From: Syntrophobacterales bacterium
GTDB lineage: Bacteria > Desulfobacterota > Syntrophia > Syntrophales > JAAYKM01
Length of the DNA stretch: 16,163 bases
Assembly: GCA_031285215.1 (NCBI GenBank)
Contig: JAITWQ010000069.1
Location: forward strand, 1 to 16,163
Direction of reading: 5' to 3'
Made by a program: the position numbers and the translations under genes. Positions 8,020 through 15,826 of this stretch are shown here, in pieces (position 1 is the first letter of the stretch; each line of letters starts with the position of its first letter). The notes beneath the pieces were generated by a model. That model was not told the DNA's origin. It did not search any database and worked only from the letters and a program-made list of their open reading frames with translations.

Positions 8020-10035
8020 GATAATATTCGCCTGAACAGTTTGGTCATTCGCGATCCGGAGATAAATCTTCACCTTAACCACCAGGGCGAGTGGAATATC
8101 CTTTCTCTCTGGGAGGAGGCGAAAAAAGAGGCCAGCACGAGGGGAAACACCGGAGGAAGAGCAGAGGGGCAAACGAAAAAGACCATCGTGACGGTAGAGG
8201 CCTTTGAGATAACAAATGGAACTCTTTCTTATCGTGACAGCGGATTGAAAACCCCCTTTCAGTTCTCTTTAAAGGATGTGCAGATTAAAGGAGATCATTT
8301 TTCGACCATTCCCCTTGAGGAAGGGCGCGTAGCGATGAACTTTTCGCTGCCGGCTCAGGGAAGGGCGGAGCTAAGCGGCTCTTTCGGCATCGAACCCCGC
8401 TTCACCGCTCGTTTGGATATGAATATCAACAAGCTGATCCTGCCCCTTTTTCAAGGATATATGGAACGGTTTTTCAATGTGAAGATTGCCAAAGGCAATC
8501 TTTCCTCCCAGGGACAGCTGCAGCTGGAACGGGAACCGGGAAAAGAGATGGCATATCAATTTTCCGGCGATGCCTCCCTGAACAGTTTTAGTTTTCTGGA
8601 CACGGTTCAATATAATGAACTGCTTTCCGGGGAGTCTCTGACCATCAAAGAAGCCGAACTGCGTTACCCGTCTCTTGGCCTGCGCATTAAGAATGTGGCC
8701 TTCAATAATTTTTACAGCCGCCTTGTTATTAACGAGGACGGAATGTTCAATATGCAGCGTTTGGTGAAGGAACAGAGCAGCTCTCCCCCGGTTGAAGGAG
8801 AGGCAAATGAATCTCCGCCGGAGACGGGCCAAACCGGTCAGGATAATATCAGTATTGAAAGGGTCATCTTTCGCGGCGGGACAGTTAATTTTCTGGATAA
8901 GAACATCCAGCCCAATTTTTCCACGAAACTCGTGGAAGTATCAGGGCGCGTTTCCGGCCTTTCTTCCCGGGACAGCACCAGGGGCAACGTGACCATCAGG
9001 GGAAAATGGGATCGTTATGCTCCTGTGGACATTAAGGGGCAGATCAATCCCCTGGGCAAGGACCTGTTCATGGACCTGAGGGCCGATGTCAGGGAGATGG
9101 ACTTGCCGCCGGCTACGCCCTATGCGGGGAAATATTTTGGCTATGAAATTGAGAAGGGCAAACTTTCCTTTGCCGTGCAGTACCGCATTGACAAGCGAAA
9201 ACTCGACTCGACCAATCAGATTTTTCTTGACCAGCTGACGTTTGGCAGGAAAGTGGAAAGCCCGAACGCGACGACCCTTCCTGTTTCGATGGCCGTCTCT
9301 CTGCTCAAAGACCGCCATGGGCAGATCAAACTGGATATTCCCATTTACGGCACTTTGGACGATCCGGAGTTCAGTGTCTGGAAGATCATCTGGAAGGTTA
9401 TAGAGAATCTTCTTATTAAAGCGGCAACATCTCCCTTTTCCCTGCTTGGGGCTGTCTTTGGCGCGGGCGAGGAACTGAGTTACGGTGAATTTAATTATGG
9501 GGAGATTTTTCCCAATGACGAGATGCTGGAAAAAATAAGTATTCTCTCCAAAGCATTGGCGGAACATCAGGAAATGAAACTGGAGATTAATGGTCATGTT
9601 GACCCGCATAATGATCGGGAGGCGCTCAAGAAGCAGCTCCTGGAACGGGAAATAAAAGTTCTCAAGTTTAACACCATGGAGCGCAGGGGCAAGGGTGTCG
9701 CCAAACCGGAGGATGTTACTTTGGAAAACGCAGAATATGAAGTTTATCTCCGCAAAATTTATGAGGAAAGGACATTTTCCAAGCCCAGAAATATGATTGG
9801 CCTGGAAAAAAATCTGCCGGTAGCGGAAATGGAAAAGCTGATCTATGCCAATACAGTGATCAAAGATGATGATCTTCGCTTTCTTGCTACCCAACGTGCG
9901 GAAAATACCATGGAGGCTCTTTTGTCTCTGGGAGAAATAGCGGCGGACCGGGTGTTTATCGTATCGTCAAATTATGCGGAACCGGCGGCAAAAGAGGGAT
10001 TAAAAAAGAGCCGGGTAGATTTTCGCCTGAAGTAG
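8020..10035 (+). pseudogene. DUF748/AsmA-like protein, C-terminal part, same frame after the TAG
   Basis: About 671 sense codons continue in exactly the frame of the upstream part, starting DNIRLNSLVIRDPEINLHL, which reads as the direct continuation of its AsmA-like repeats. The whole gene 7093-10035 would encode about 980 residues, a normal size for DUF748 proteins. The C-terminal half holds VDIKGQINPLGKDLFMDLRA and SMAVSLLKDRHGQIKLDIPI, both characteristic of DUF748, then a charged domain with EINGHVDPHNDREALKKQ that recalls the end of this family. The first start-like codon downstream of the stop is TTG 8041, with no ribosome site, so independent translation is unlikely; it would also lack a signal or anchor. 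If the TAG is real, the gene is broken. If it is a base error, this is the rest of an intact gene. Confidence 0.78.
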
Positions 10036-10047
10036 CACGTTTGTTTA

Positions 10048-10056
10048 TGGTATAAT
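10048..10056 (+). promoter_or_regulatory. Extended -10 promoter before the GNAT gene
   Basis: TGG followed by TATAAT (10048-10056) is a perfect TGN-extended -10 box. A -35 match is poor (CTGAAG at 10027-10032), as is often tolerated with the extended form. It lies just after the DUF748 stop and about 50 bases before the GNAT start, with a small ATGGC/GCCAT hairpin in the leader. Confidence 0.5.
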
Positions 10057-10104
10057 TACACGATGAATGGCGATGGAAGGCCATGACATTCGGGCGGAAA
10101 CAAT

Positions 10105-10524
10105 ATGCTGACATATCAATTCCTGACATCACTGACGCCGCGGCAAACACAGGAGATTATTTCTCTTTATCGCGGCGCTGCCTGGTGGTCTGCAGAAAGG
10201 GATGATGAAGGACTGGTGGACAGAATTGTAAAGGGCAGTCATTGTTTCCTGACGGCGCAGGATCATGGCAAAATTATTGGTATGGGACGGGCTATCAGCG
10301 ACCATGCCCATGACGCCTATCTACAGGACGTGACGGTTCAGTCTGATTATCGGCGCAGAGGAGTGGGGCGTCATCTTGTGAGTTGCCTTATTGAGAGATT
10401 ACAGTTGGACGGGATACGCTGGATTGGGTTGATTGCCGGCAGGGGAACCCATCCTTTCTATCATCCCCTGGGATTTTCTGTTATGCCTGATTCCACTCCC
10501 ATGCTGTTAGACAAGCCCCGGTGA
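10105..10524 (+). CDS. GNAT-family N-acetyltransferase
   Basis: This 139-residue protein is a single-domain acetyl-CoA-dependent acetyltransferase of the GNAT fold. The acetyl-CoA-binding motif A is at about 75-91 (LQDVTVQSDYRRRGVGRHLV, with the R-x-x-G-x-G pyrophosphate loop as RRGVG), preceded by the strand IIGMGRAISD, and the terminal motif FYHPLGF at 118-124 is conserved in many family members. The substrate cannot be told from sequence. A CGGAAA lies about 6 bases before the ATG. Its TGA overlaps the GTG of the next gene (GTGA), so the two are probably translated together. Confidence 0.88.
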   Translation: MLTYQFLTSLTPRQTQEIISLYRGAAWWSAERDDEGLVDRIVKGSHCFLTAQDHGKIIGMGRAISDHAHDAYLQDVTVQSDYRRRGVGRHLVSCLIERLQLDGIRWIGLIAGRGTHPFYHPLGFSVMPDSTPMLLDKPR

Positions 10525-11429
10525 CTATGCAGCCCCTGACTCCCGCAGTTTATCCTCAGCTTAAAGATTTTTTCCACGGCCAGCCCCATCTTTTGTCCAT
10601 TTACTCTCTGCCCTCCCTTATTTGCTGGGATACTCCTGTGTACAGGGCTGTTTACGAGATTCTTGATGATGTACTGATCGTTGGTTATTATTGCACGCTC
10701 CGTCCTTGGGAGAATCATCTGATTCTTCCCATTGCGCCGCAGTGGGATGAGCCGCCGGAAAAAATCTGGCATATCGCCCGTAAGCTGGGCTTTCCTCAAT
10801 ACTATTATGTTCCCCGGGAGTATGTGATCCGCCACGGTTTGGAGGGGGAAAACCCTTACTTCATTTGCACGGAGCAAAGGGAATATGAAGACTATATTTA
10901 CAAAACCAACGACCTGGTGCAATTACGGGGTAATCGTTATGCCAATAAACGCAACTGGATTACGCGCTTTTTAAAAGACAATGAAGGCCAGTATTTTCTG
11001 GAGCGCATCACGGAAAGCAATGCGGAAGAGTGTCTGGCCTTTCTTGAAGATTGGTGCGAATACTACGATTGCAGTCCTCAGGCCAATGAAAGTCTGGCCT
11101 GTGAGAAACATGCTACCATGACCATGCTCCGTCACATCAAAGGATTGGATTCCGAAGGATTGCTGGTTCGCATCAAAGGCAAAGTCAGCGCCTTCGCCAT
11201 TCGTACGCCCCTTGCGGAAGATATGGCCAACCTTACTTTTGAGAAGGCCTTCCCCCATATTATTGGCCTTTATCCTTTTCTGGATCGCGAATGTGCCCGG
11301 AATCTTTTCTCCGGCTACGAATATATCAACAAGGAAAGCGATATGGGACTGCATGGGCTGGCCCAATCCAAGGAATCCTACCATCCCGTGCAGCGGCGGA
11401 AATCCTACTGCCTCATGCTCAAAGAGTGA
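10521..11429 (+). CDS. DUF2156 protein, GNAT-like fold
   Basis: This 302-residue protein matches the DUF2156 family, related to the C-terminal catalytic domain of phosphatidylglycerol lysyltransferase and other tandem GNAT-fold aminoacyl transferases. Family-like blocks are YEDYIYKTNDLVQLRGNRYA with the following KRNWITRF (about 112-141), a central LVRIKGKVSAFAIRTPL (about 214-230), and the C-terminal YINKESDMGLHGLAQSKESY-HPV block (about 271-293). There is no membrane segment, unlike full-length lysyltransferases. The start may be GTG 10521, overlapping the upstream stop, or ATG 10527. Pairing with a GNAT gene suggests a shared modification task, but the substrate is unknown. Confidence 0.82.
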   Translation: MTMQPLTPAVYPQLKDFFHGQPHLLSIYSLPSLICWDTPVYRAVYEILDDVLIVGYYCTLRPWENHLILPIAPQWDEPPEKIWHIARKLGFPQYYYVPREYVIRHGLEGENPYFICTEQREYEDYIYKTNDLVQLRGNRYANKRNWITRFLKDNEGQYFLERITESNAEECLAFLEDWCEYYDCSPQANESLACEKHATMTMLRHIKGLDSEGLLVRIKGKVSAFAIRTPLAEDMANLTFEKAFPHIIGLYPFLDRECARNLFSGYEYINKESDMGLHGLAQSKESYHPVQRRKSYCLMLKE

Positions 11430-11569
11430 TTCCAATTCTGAATCATTATGCGCGTGACCTCAGGAATACAGGCTTGGCAGGGGCGACTTGTAGTCCCCGC
11501 AACAGACGCAAAGGGCGGCTATTCGCTGCCCCGCAAATTTCGTGTCTTCCGCCTGCCTTCCGGCAAGGC
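11425..11569 (+). other. Series of four hairpins in the spacer after the DUF2156 gene
   Basis: Four inverted repeats lie in a row. TGATTC/GAATCA (11427-11445) overlaps the DUF2156 stop. GGGG..ACT/AGTCCCC (11480-11498) has a CG bulge. GGGCGGC/GCTGCCC (11513-11531) has one G-T pair. GCCTGCC/GGCA-A-GGC (11551-11569) has one bulged A. Together with the terminator-like stem at 11593 they fill most of the 359-base spacer 11430-11788. This may be a structured RNA, an intergenic repeat element, or the remains of one. The small frame at 11448-11663 over the same bases has no known match that I recognise and is probably not a gene. Confidence 0.45.
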
Positions 11570-11592
11570 TGTTCGCGCCGCGCTCTTTTTTG

Positions 11593-11640
11593 ACGCCCGG
11601 CGGAAGGGAACTTATTCCCCGCCGCAGGGCGTTGGTTTTT
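11593..11640 (+). terminator. Intrinsic terminator-like hairpin
   Basis: ACGCCC (11593-11598) pairs with GGGCGT (11627-11632). Further in, GCGG pairs with CCGC-type bases, and GGGAA (11606-11610) pairs with TTCCC (11615-11619) around a CTTA loop, giving about 15 pairs with two small mismatched sites. Five Ts follow after TGG (11636-11640). It would end plus-strand transcription from the GNAT-DUF2156 operon before the next gene. The distance of three bases to the T-run is slightly long. Confidence 0.6.
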
Positions 11641-11788
11641 GTGACGTGCAGAAATTTTCCTAGGCGTTTTACACTTTATGCGCTATTCTCCTCTCTCACG
11701 TGTACCTTGGAGAAACTTTCAGGGCAGTGCGGTATGTCGTTTTTTACAAAACAGTGTCATAAGGAATACATTGAGCAGGAGAAGGTTC

Positions 11789-12808
11789 ATGAATAAAGAG
11801 GATTATCTTAAAAAGGTTGTTCAGCATATTGATATAACATCCCTCCATGCCGGCCCCATCATTGATGCGATGCGCAACATGTCATTTTCTGCCCGGGAGC
11901 TGGCGAATGCGGCGGACATATATGACCGGATGCTGAGTGATCATGATTGCGCGGTTATTCTGACCATTGCCGGTTCGACAAGCGCTGCCGGCTGTATGCA
12001 GGTCTATTCCGATCTGGTAAAGTACAATATGGTTGATGCGGTGGTGGCTACAGGCGCGACCATTGTCGATATGGATTTTTTTGAAGCCCTGGGATTCAAA
12101 CATTATCAGGGTACTCCCCATGTTGATGACGCCACGCTGCGAAGCCTCTACATTGATAGAATTTATGATACCTTTATTGATGAGGAAGAGCTGCAGGAGT
12201 GTGACAAAACAATTGCCGTCATTGCCGATGAGCTTGAGGGGCGGCCCTATTCCTCCCGTGAATTCATTGGTGAGATGGGGAAATTCCTGACGCAAAAGGC
12301 AAAGAAGAAAAACTCCCTCGTGCAGACGGCCTATGAAAACGACGTCCCCATTTTCTGTCCCGCCTTTTCCGATTGCAGCGCCGGTTTTGGCCTTGTCCTG
12401 CATCAGCATGAGCATCCGGAAAAACATGTCTCCATTGATTCGGTCAAAGATTTTCGTGAGCTTACACAGATTAAAATGGAAACGCCGACGTCGGGCCTGT
12501 TGATGATTGGCGGCGGAGTGCCGAAAAACTTTGCCCAGGATACGGTCATTTGTGCGGAAATGCTGGGAAAAGAGGTGCCCATGCACAAATATGCCATTCA
12601 GATTACGGTGGCCGATGTGCGTGATGGCGCGTGTTCAAGTTCGACGTTAAAAGAAGCCTCGTCCTGGGGAAAAGTTGACACGACCTATGAACAGATGGTC
12701 TATGCGGAAGCGACGACAGTCCTTCCCCTCCTTGCCGCCTATGCCTATGAAAAAGGGAATTGGCAAAACAGGCCAAAGCACCGGTTCGCCGCCATTTATA
12801 AAAAATAA
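11789..12808 (+). CDS. Deoxyhypusine synthase-like protein (possible homospermidine synthase)
   Basis: This 339-residue protein belongs to the deoxyhypusine synthase family, NAD-dependent enzymes that move an aminobutyl group from a polyamine onto an acceptor amine. The catalytic lysine is present as K295 in SSWGK. Other matches are VDAVVATGATIVDMDFFEAL (82-101), PAFSDCSAGFGL (191-202) in place of the usual P-x-x-D-G-S-x-G, and the NAD-binding GGGVPKNF at 241-248. Bacteria generally lack the eIF5A substrate, and bacterial members have been shown to form homospermidine from putrescine, so a polyamine role is more likely. I chose ATG 11789, which has GGAGAAGG just upstream; the frame opens 37 codons earlier at 11678 without family support. 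No polyamine gene is next to it. Confidence 0.9.
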   Translation: MNKEDYLKKVVQHIDITSLHAGPIIDAMRNMSFSARELANAADIYDRMLSDHDCAVILTIAGSTSAAGCMQVYSDLVKYNMVDAVVATGATIVDMDFFEALGFKHYQGTPHVDDATLRSLYIDRIYDTFIDEEELQECDKTIAVIADELEGRPYSSREFIGEMGKFLTQKAKKKNSLVQTAYENDVPIFCPAFSDCSAGFGLVLHQHEHPEKHVSIDSVKDFRELTQIKMETPTSGLLMIGGGVPKNFAQDTVICAEMLGKEVPMHKYAIQITVADVRDGACSSSTLKEASSWGKVDTTYEQMVYAEATTVLPLLAAYAYEKGNWQNRPKHRFAAIYKK

Positions 12809-12842
12809 AATGCGGTAAAGGGCGAGGAATATTTTCCCGAAC

Positions 12843-12877
12843 AGTTGCTGTAGCGGTATTGCGGAGCAACTATTTTG
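12843..12877 (+). terminator. Possible terminator after the deoxyhypusine synthase-like gene
   Basis: AGTTGCT (12843-12849) and AGCAACT (12865-12871) are perfect inverted copies around a 15-base loop, followed by ATTTTG. The hairpin lies about 35 bases after the upstream stop and 53 bases before the next start, as expected for a terminator separating the two genes. The tail of only four Ts makes it a moderate candidate. Confidence 0.4.
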
Positions 12878-12924
12878 TAACTGGAATTAATAAATGGAAA
12901 CTAAATATTTCAGGAGGTTTTCTA

Positions 12925-14013
12925 ATGGATTTTATTGACGTACTACGGCGGTTTTCTGCTCGCGCAGAAAAGGTTTACCAGCAAATTCAAACCGAAGAGG
13001 CTACAAAAACCTCACTCATCATGCCATTTTTCCAGCAGGTATTCGGCTATGATGTATTTAATCCGGATGAATTTGTGCCGGAGTTCGTCGCTGATGTGGG
13101 TATTAAAAAAGGGGAAAAAGTTGACTATGCCATTTTCTTGGACGGAGTGCCCGTCATTCTGATTGAGGCCAAGTGGTGTGGAGTACCTTTAGAAAAGCAT
13201 GATTCTCAATTATTCCGCTATTTCGGAACAACTAAGGCGAAATTTGCCATCCTTACGAATGGCATAATCTACAAATTTTATACTGACTTGGAAGAACAGA
13301 ATAAAATGGACTTAAAGCCTTTTTGGGAACTGGATTTATTGGATATTAAAGAATCTCTCGTTCCTGAATTAAAGCGGTTTTGCAAGGCTAATTTTGATGT
13401 CTCTGAAATATTCAGTCGTGCCTCAGAGCTTAAATATTCCAATGAAATTAAAGTCTATTTTTCCGAACAGCTACGGGAACCATCTGATGAATTTGTGAAA
13501 TTCATGCTTTCACAAACCTATGAGGGAGTAAAAACAGTACAGGTTATTGAAAAATTCCGCCCCATTGTCAAGTCCACCTTAAATAATTTAATCGGGGAAA
13601 TGATGAGTGATCGTATAACCTCTGCCTTAAAAACAGATGCATCTCCTTCAATGCCCGCCCATGCCGCCGAATCAGAAGTGACAGGGGAAGCTGAATCAGA
13701 AAACACATCTGGTATTGTTACAACAGAAGAAGAAATTCAGGGATTCTTTATTGTAAAGGCTATTCTTGCCGAAGGTGTTGATATTTCTAAAGTTTCATAC
13801 AAAGACACGATTAATTACTTTTCTATTCTATTTAACGGCATGCCGACTAAATGGATATGTCGCCTACGCATTACACCAAACAAAATGCAGATTGGTTTTC
13901 CAAATGAAAGCGGGGTGGAAATTCGAAATGATTTAGCCTCCCTTGATGAACTATACAAATTTAAAGATGAATTGCTTGCGTCGGCTCGGCGTTTCTTTGA
14001 AAACGGTGGATAA
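12925..14013 (+). CDS. Orphan protein with type I restriction R-subunit N-terminal nuclease domain
   Basis: The 362-residue protein begins with a domain like the nuclease region of HsdR and of predicted stand-alone restriction proteins. A PD-(D/E)xK-type active site is visible: E25/E26 in QTEEATKTS, D67 in KVDYAIFLDG, and E81-x-K83 in VILIEAK, with SQLFRYF near 94-100. A linker rich in Ala, Ser and Glu (about 248-273) leads to a C-terminal part starting GFFIVKAILAEGVD-like sequence (IQGFFIVKAILAEG) and ending CRLRITPNKMQIGF and beyond. It lacks the helicase motor of a full HsdR, and no hsdM or hsdS is nearby. ATG 12925 has an excellent AGGAGG 7 bases upstream; an earlier in-frame start at 12859 is not needed. 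The gene is visibly richer in A/T codons than its neighbours, suggesting transfer. DNA cutting in defence is plausible but unproven. Confidence 0.82.
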   Translation: MDFIDVLRRFSARAEKVYQQIQTEEATKTSLIMPFFQQVFGYDVFNPDEFVPEFVADVGIKKGEKVDYAIFLDGVPVILIEAKWCGVPLEKHDSQLFRYFGTTKAKFAILTNGIIYKFYTDLEEQNKMDLKPFWELDLLDIKESLVPELKRFCKANFDVSEIFSRASELKYSNEIKVYFSEQLREPSDEFVKFMLSQTYEGVKTVQVIEKFRPIVKSTLNNLIGEMMSDRITSALKTDASPSMPAHAAESEVTGEAESENTSGIVTTEEEIQGFFIVKAILAEGVDISKVSYKDTINYFSILFNGMPTKWICRLRITPNKMQIGFPNESGVEIRNDLASLDELYKFKDELLASARRFFENGG

Positions 14014-14092
14014 AAATATATCGTGGGCATCAGTAGGGATTATAAGTTAATGATTTTTTCCCAAACTGGTAGCTAAACGGGAAACAGAAAAA

Positions 14093-15331
14093 ATGAACCG
14101 CTCCCTTGAACCATTTGAAATTTGCCATATCCGCCCGCCCACGGAAAACAACAGCCTGACCATACGCTTAACGCGGAATTGCGGATGGAATCGCTGTTCC
14201 TTCTGCCCTGTTTACAAGGGCCATGCTGTTTTCAGCCGCAGAACCATAGATGACGTTCAGGCGGATATTGAGCGCATAGGGCGTATTGATGACCTGTTGC
14301 ATCAAGAAGCTATTCTTTCGTCTTCATCGCAGGCAGAGGCCTTTAAAAAGGCGGAAGAGCTGATTCGCCCCTGGGAAAAAGAGATAAAAAAACATTCTGC
14401 CTCCTCATCCGATGATTGGTTTTCTCCGTGGTTCAAAGAAGAATCAGATCTTCGGGACAGTGTTTTTCATGTTCTTTCCTGGCGGCTAGGCGGCGGGGAG
14501 ACCTGTTTTCTCGGTGACGCCGATTCTCTGATTCTTTCTGCCGATTTCTTTACCGATGTCATGGCGCGGGTTACGAAATCGTTTCCGTCGGTTAAGCGAT
14601 TTACCGTTTATGGCCGCACCGCATCCGCCGCCCGTAAACCATTGGAGGAACTGATTGCCTTTCGGGAGGCGGGATTGCACCGGATTCATTTCGGTCTGGA
14701 AAGCGGGAGCGACAAGGTTCTGAATTTCATGAATAAGGGAGAAACGGCGGAAAAACACATCAAAGGATGCCGTAAAACAAAAGAGGCTGGACTTTCATGT
14801 TCCGTATATATCATGCCGGGTTTGGGCGGCGCGGAATGGTCTGAAGAACATGGGCGGGAGACGGCCCGGGTCATCAATGAAAGTTCGCCTGATTTTATTC
14901 GCCTCCGTACTTTGGAGATATTTCCTGAAACGCCGTTGCAGGCCGCCGCTCTTAACGGATCATTTCGTGAGGCCCCGGAAGAGCAGGTCGTTTCCGAAAT
15001 TCGGCAGTTGATTGAAGCGATTGAGGTGGATACGGTGCTTTACAGCGACAGCGCCTCGAATCTTTTGACAGTGAATGGCCGTTTGCCCCACAATAAAGAG
15101 GCAATGTACCGCCTGATTGATCGTTATCTTGATTTGACTCCCCGCGGGAAGCTGGAATTCAGCCTCATGGCGCGCCTGACGTCCTTTCATGGCCAGTATG
15201 GCGGCTTAACTCAGGAGATATTGACAGCTCTGCAGCCCTTCATTCTCGATGAGCATCTGAATCTTGCCATTGCTTCTGATCATGAGCTGATCCGCCTCAT
15301 TCGCCTGATTCGCTCGCGTTTAATGCCTTAA
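14093..15331 (+). CDS. Radical SAM protein of unknown substrate (long paralog)
   Basis: This 412-residue protein shares the overall plan of the protein at 2067-2939. Its cluster motif is C30-x4-C35-x2-C38 (NCGWNRCSFC), followed by GDADSLIL (141-148), TVYGRTASAARKP (171-183), HFGLESGSD (199-207), MPGLGG (241-246) and the SASNLLTVNGRLPHNKE block (320-336). Compared with the short paralog it has about 66 extra, charged residues between the cluster motif and the GDAD strand, and about 60 extra residues at the C terminus (351-412). The chemistry is expected to begin with SAM cleavage; the substrate is unknown. The ATG has only a weak upstream ribosome site. It sits alone between the orphan nuclease gene and the promoter of the HDOD pair. 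TTCCGG (15338-15343) and CCGGAA (15358-15363) form a short inverted repeat just after its stop. Confidence 0.88.
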   Translation: MNRSLEPFEICHIRPPTENNSLTIRLTRNCGWNRCSFCPVYKGHAVFSRRTIDDVQADIERIGRIDDLLHQEAILSSSSQAEAFKKAEELIRPWEKEIKKHSASSSDDWFSPWFKEESDLRDSVFHVLSWRLGGGETCFLGDADSLILSADFFTDVMARVTKSFPSVKRFTVYGRTASAARKPLEELIAFREAGLHRIHFGLESGSDKVLNFMNKGETAEKHIKGCRKTKEAGLSCSVYIMPGLGGAEWSEEHGRETARVINESSPDFIRLRTLEIFPETPLQAAALNGSFREAPEEQVVSEIRQLIEAIEVDTVLYSDSASNLLTVNGRLPHNKEAMYRLIDRYLDLTPRGKLEFSLMARLTSFHGQYGGLTQEILTALQPFILDEHLNLAIASDHELIRLIRLIRSRLMP

Positions 15332-15464
15332 AATTCCTTCCGGGGAAGAAAAGTTTGCCGGAATCAGTAAGGATTTAAAAGCGGACACAAAAGACAATTA
15401 TTACACGGGAACCCAGATTATTCAAAAATCAACCCCTTATTCCGCCCTGGCAGAAACTTTCTCA

Positions 15465-15493
15465 TTGACATGTTCGTGCGCTTTCCCTATGAT
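15465..15493 (+). promoter_or_regulatory. Strong sigma70-type promoter for the HDOD gene pair
   Basis: A perfect TTGACA (15465-15470) and TATGAT (15488-15493) are separated by the ideal 17 bases. Transcription would begin near 15500, about 27 bases before the small gene's ATG. The rest of the 15332-15526 spacer shows nothing but a short inverted repeat near its start. Confidence 0.75.
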
Positions 15494-15526
15494 CTTTAAA
15501 CGCAAACATGATCAACAGGTCTCTTC

Positions 15527-15826
15527 ATGAAAAAAATGCTGATAAATGACCTTGAAGCGGACATGGTTCTCGCAAAACCAATTTTGCGGGGTTCTATGGT
15601 TATCCTTGCCGAAGGAACGGTGCTGACCGACACTTGGATTAGCCGCATTGAGGATATGGGCATTGAGTACATTTTTGTTGAAGGAACGATGGAACAGGCT
15701 ATTCCCCTGGATGAAGCGCTTACTTTGCTTGACGGCCGTTTCAGACTTGTTGAGAATGAGCCGTCCATGGGTTTCCTGAAAAAGATTGTCAGGGAACATA
15801 TCGAGAGTTTGTATCAGCATGAATAG
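15527..15826 (+). CDS. Small conserved protein upstream of an HDOD gene
   Basis: This 99-residue soluble protein opens with MLINDLEADMVLAKPIL and continues through GTVLTDTWISRIEDMGIEYI, a pattern like the short N-terminal domain found before HD-GYP domains in many response proteins (I-x-D-L-x-x-G-M-x-L-A and an L-T-x-x-x-I-x-x-L-x-x-x-G-I stretch). Here that domain appears as a separate protein. It has its own strong promoter and overlaps the following HDOD gene by 8 bases, so the two probably work together in signalling. AGGT lies about 8 bases before the ATG. No catalytic residues are recognised. Confidence 0.75.
   Translation: MKKMLINDLEADMVLAKPILRGSMVILAEGTVLTDTWISRIEDMGIEYIFVEGTMEQAIPLDEALTLLDGRFRLVENEPSMGFLKKIVREHIESLYQHE

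Noticed and set aside
8941..9894. 317-codon open frame on the minus strand opposite the DUF748 gene
   Set aside because: It is antisense to clear family sequence, has no ribosome site and no recognisable protein features.
11448..11663. 71-codon plus-strand frame in the hairpin-rich spacer
   Set aside because: No ribosome site or familiar motif; the bases are better explained by inverted repeats, so the frame is probably chance.
11882..12586. 234-codon open frame on the minus strand opposite the deoxyhypusine synthase-like gene
   Set aside because: Shadow of a strongly conserved gene; its composition is that of reversed codons.
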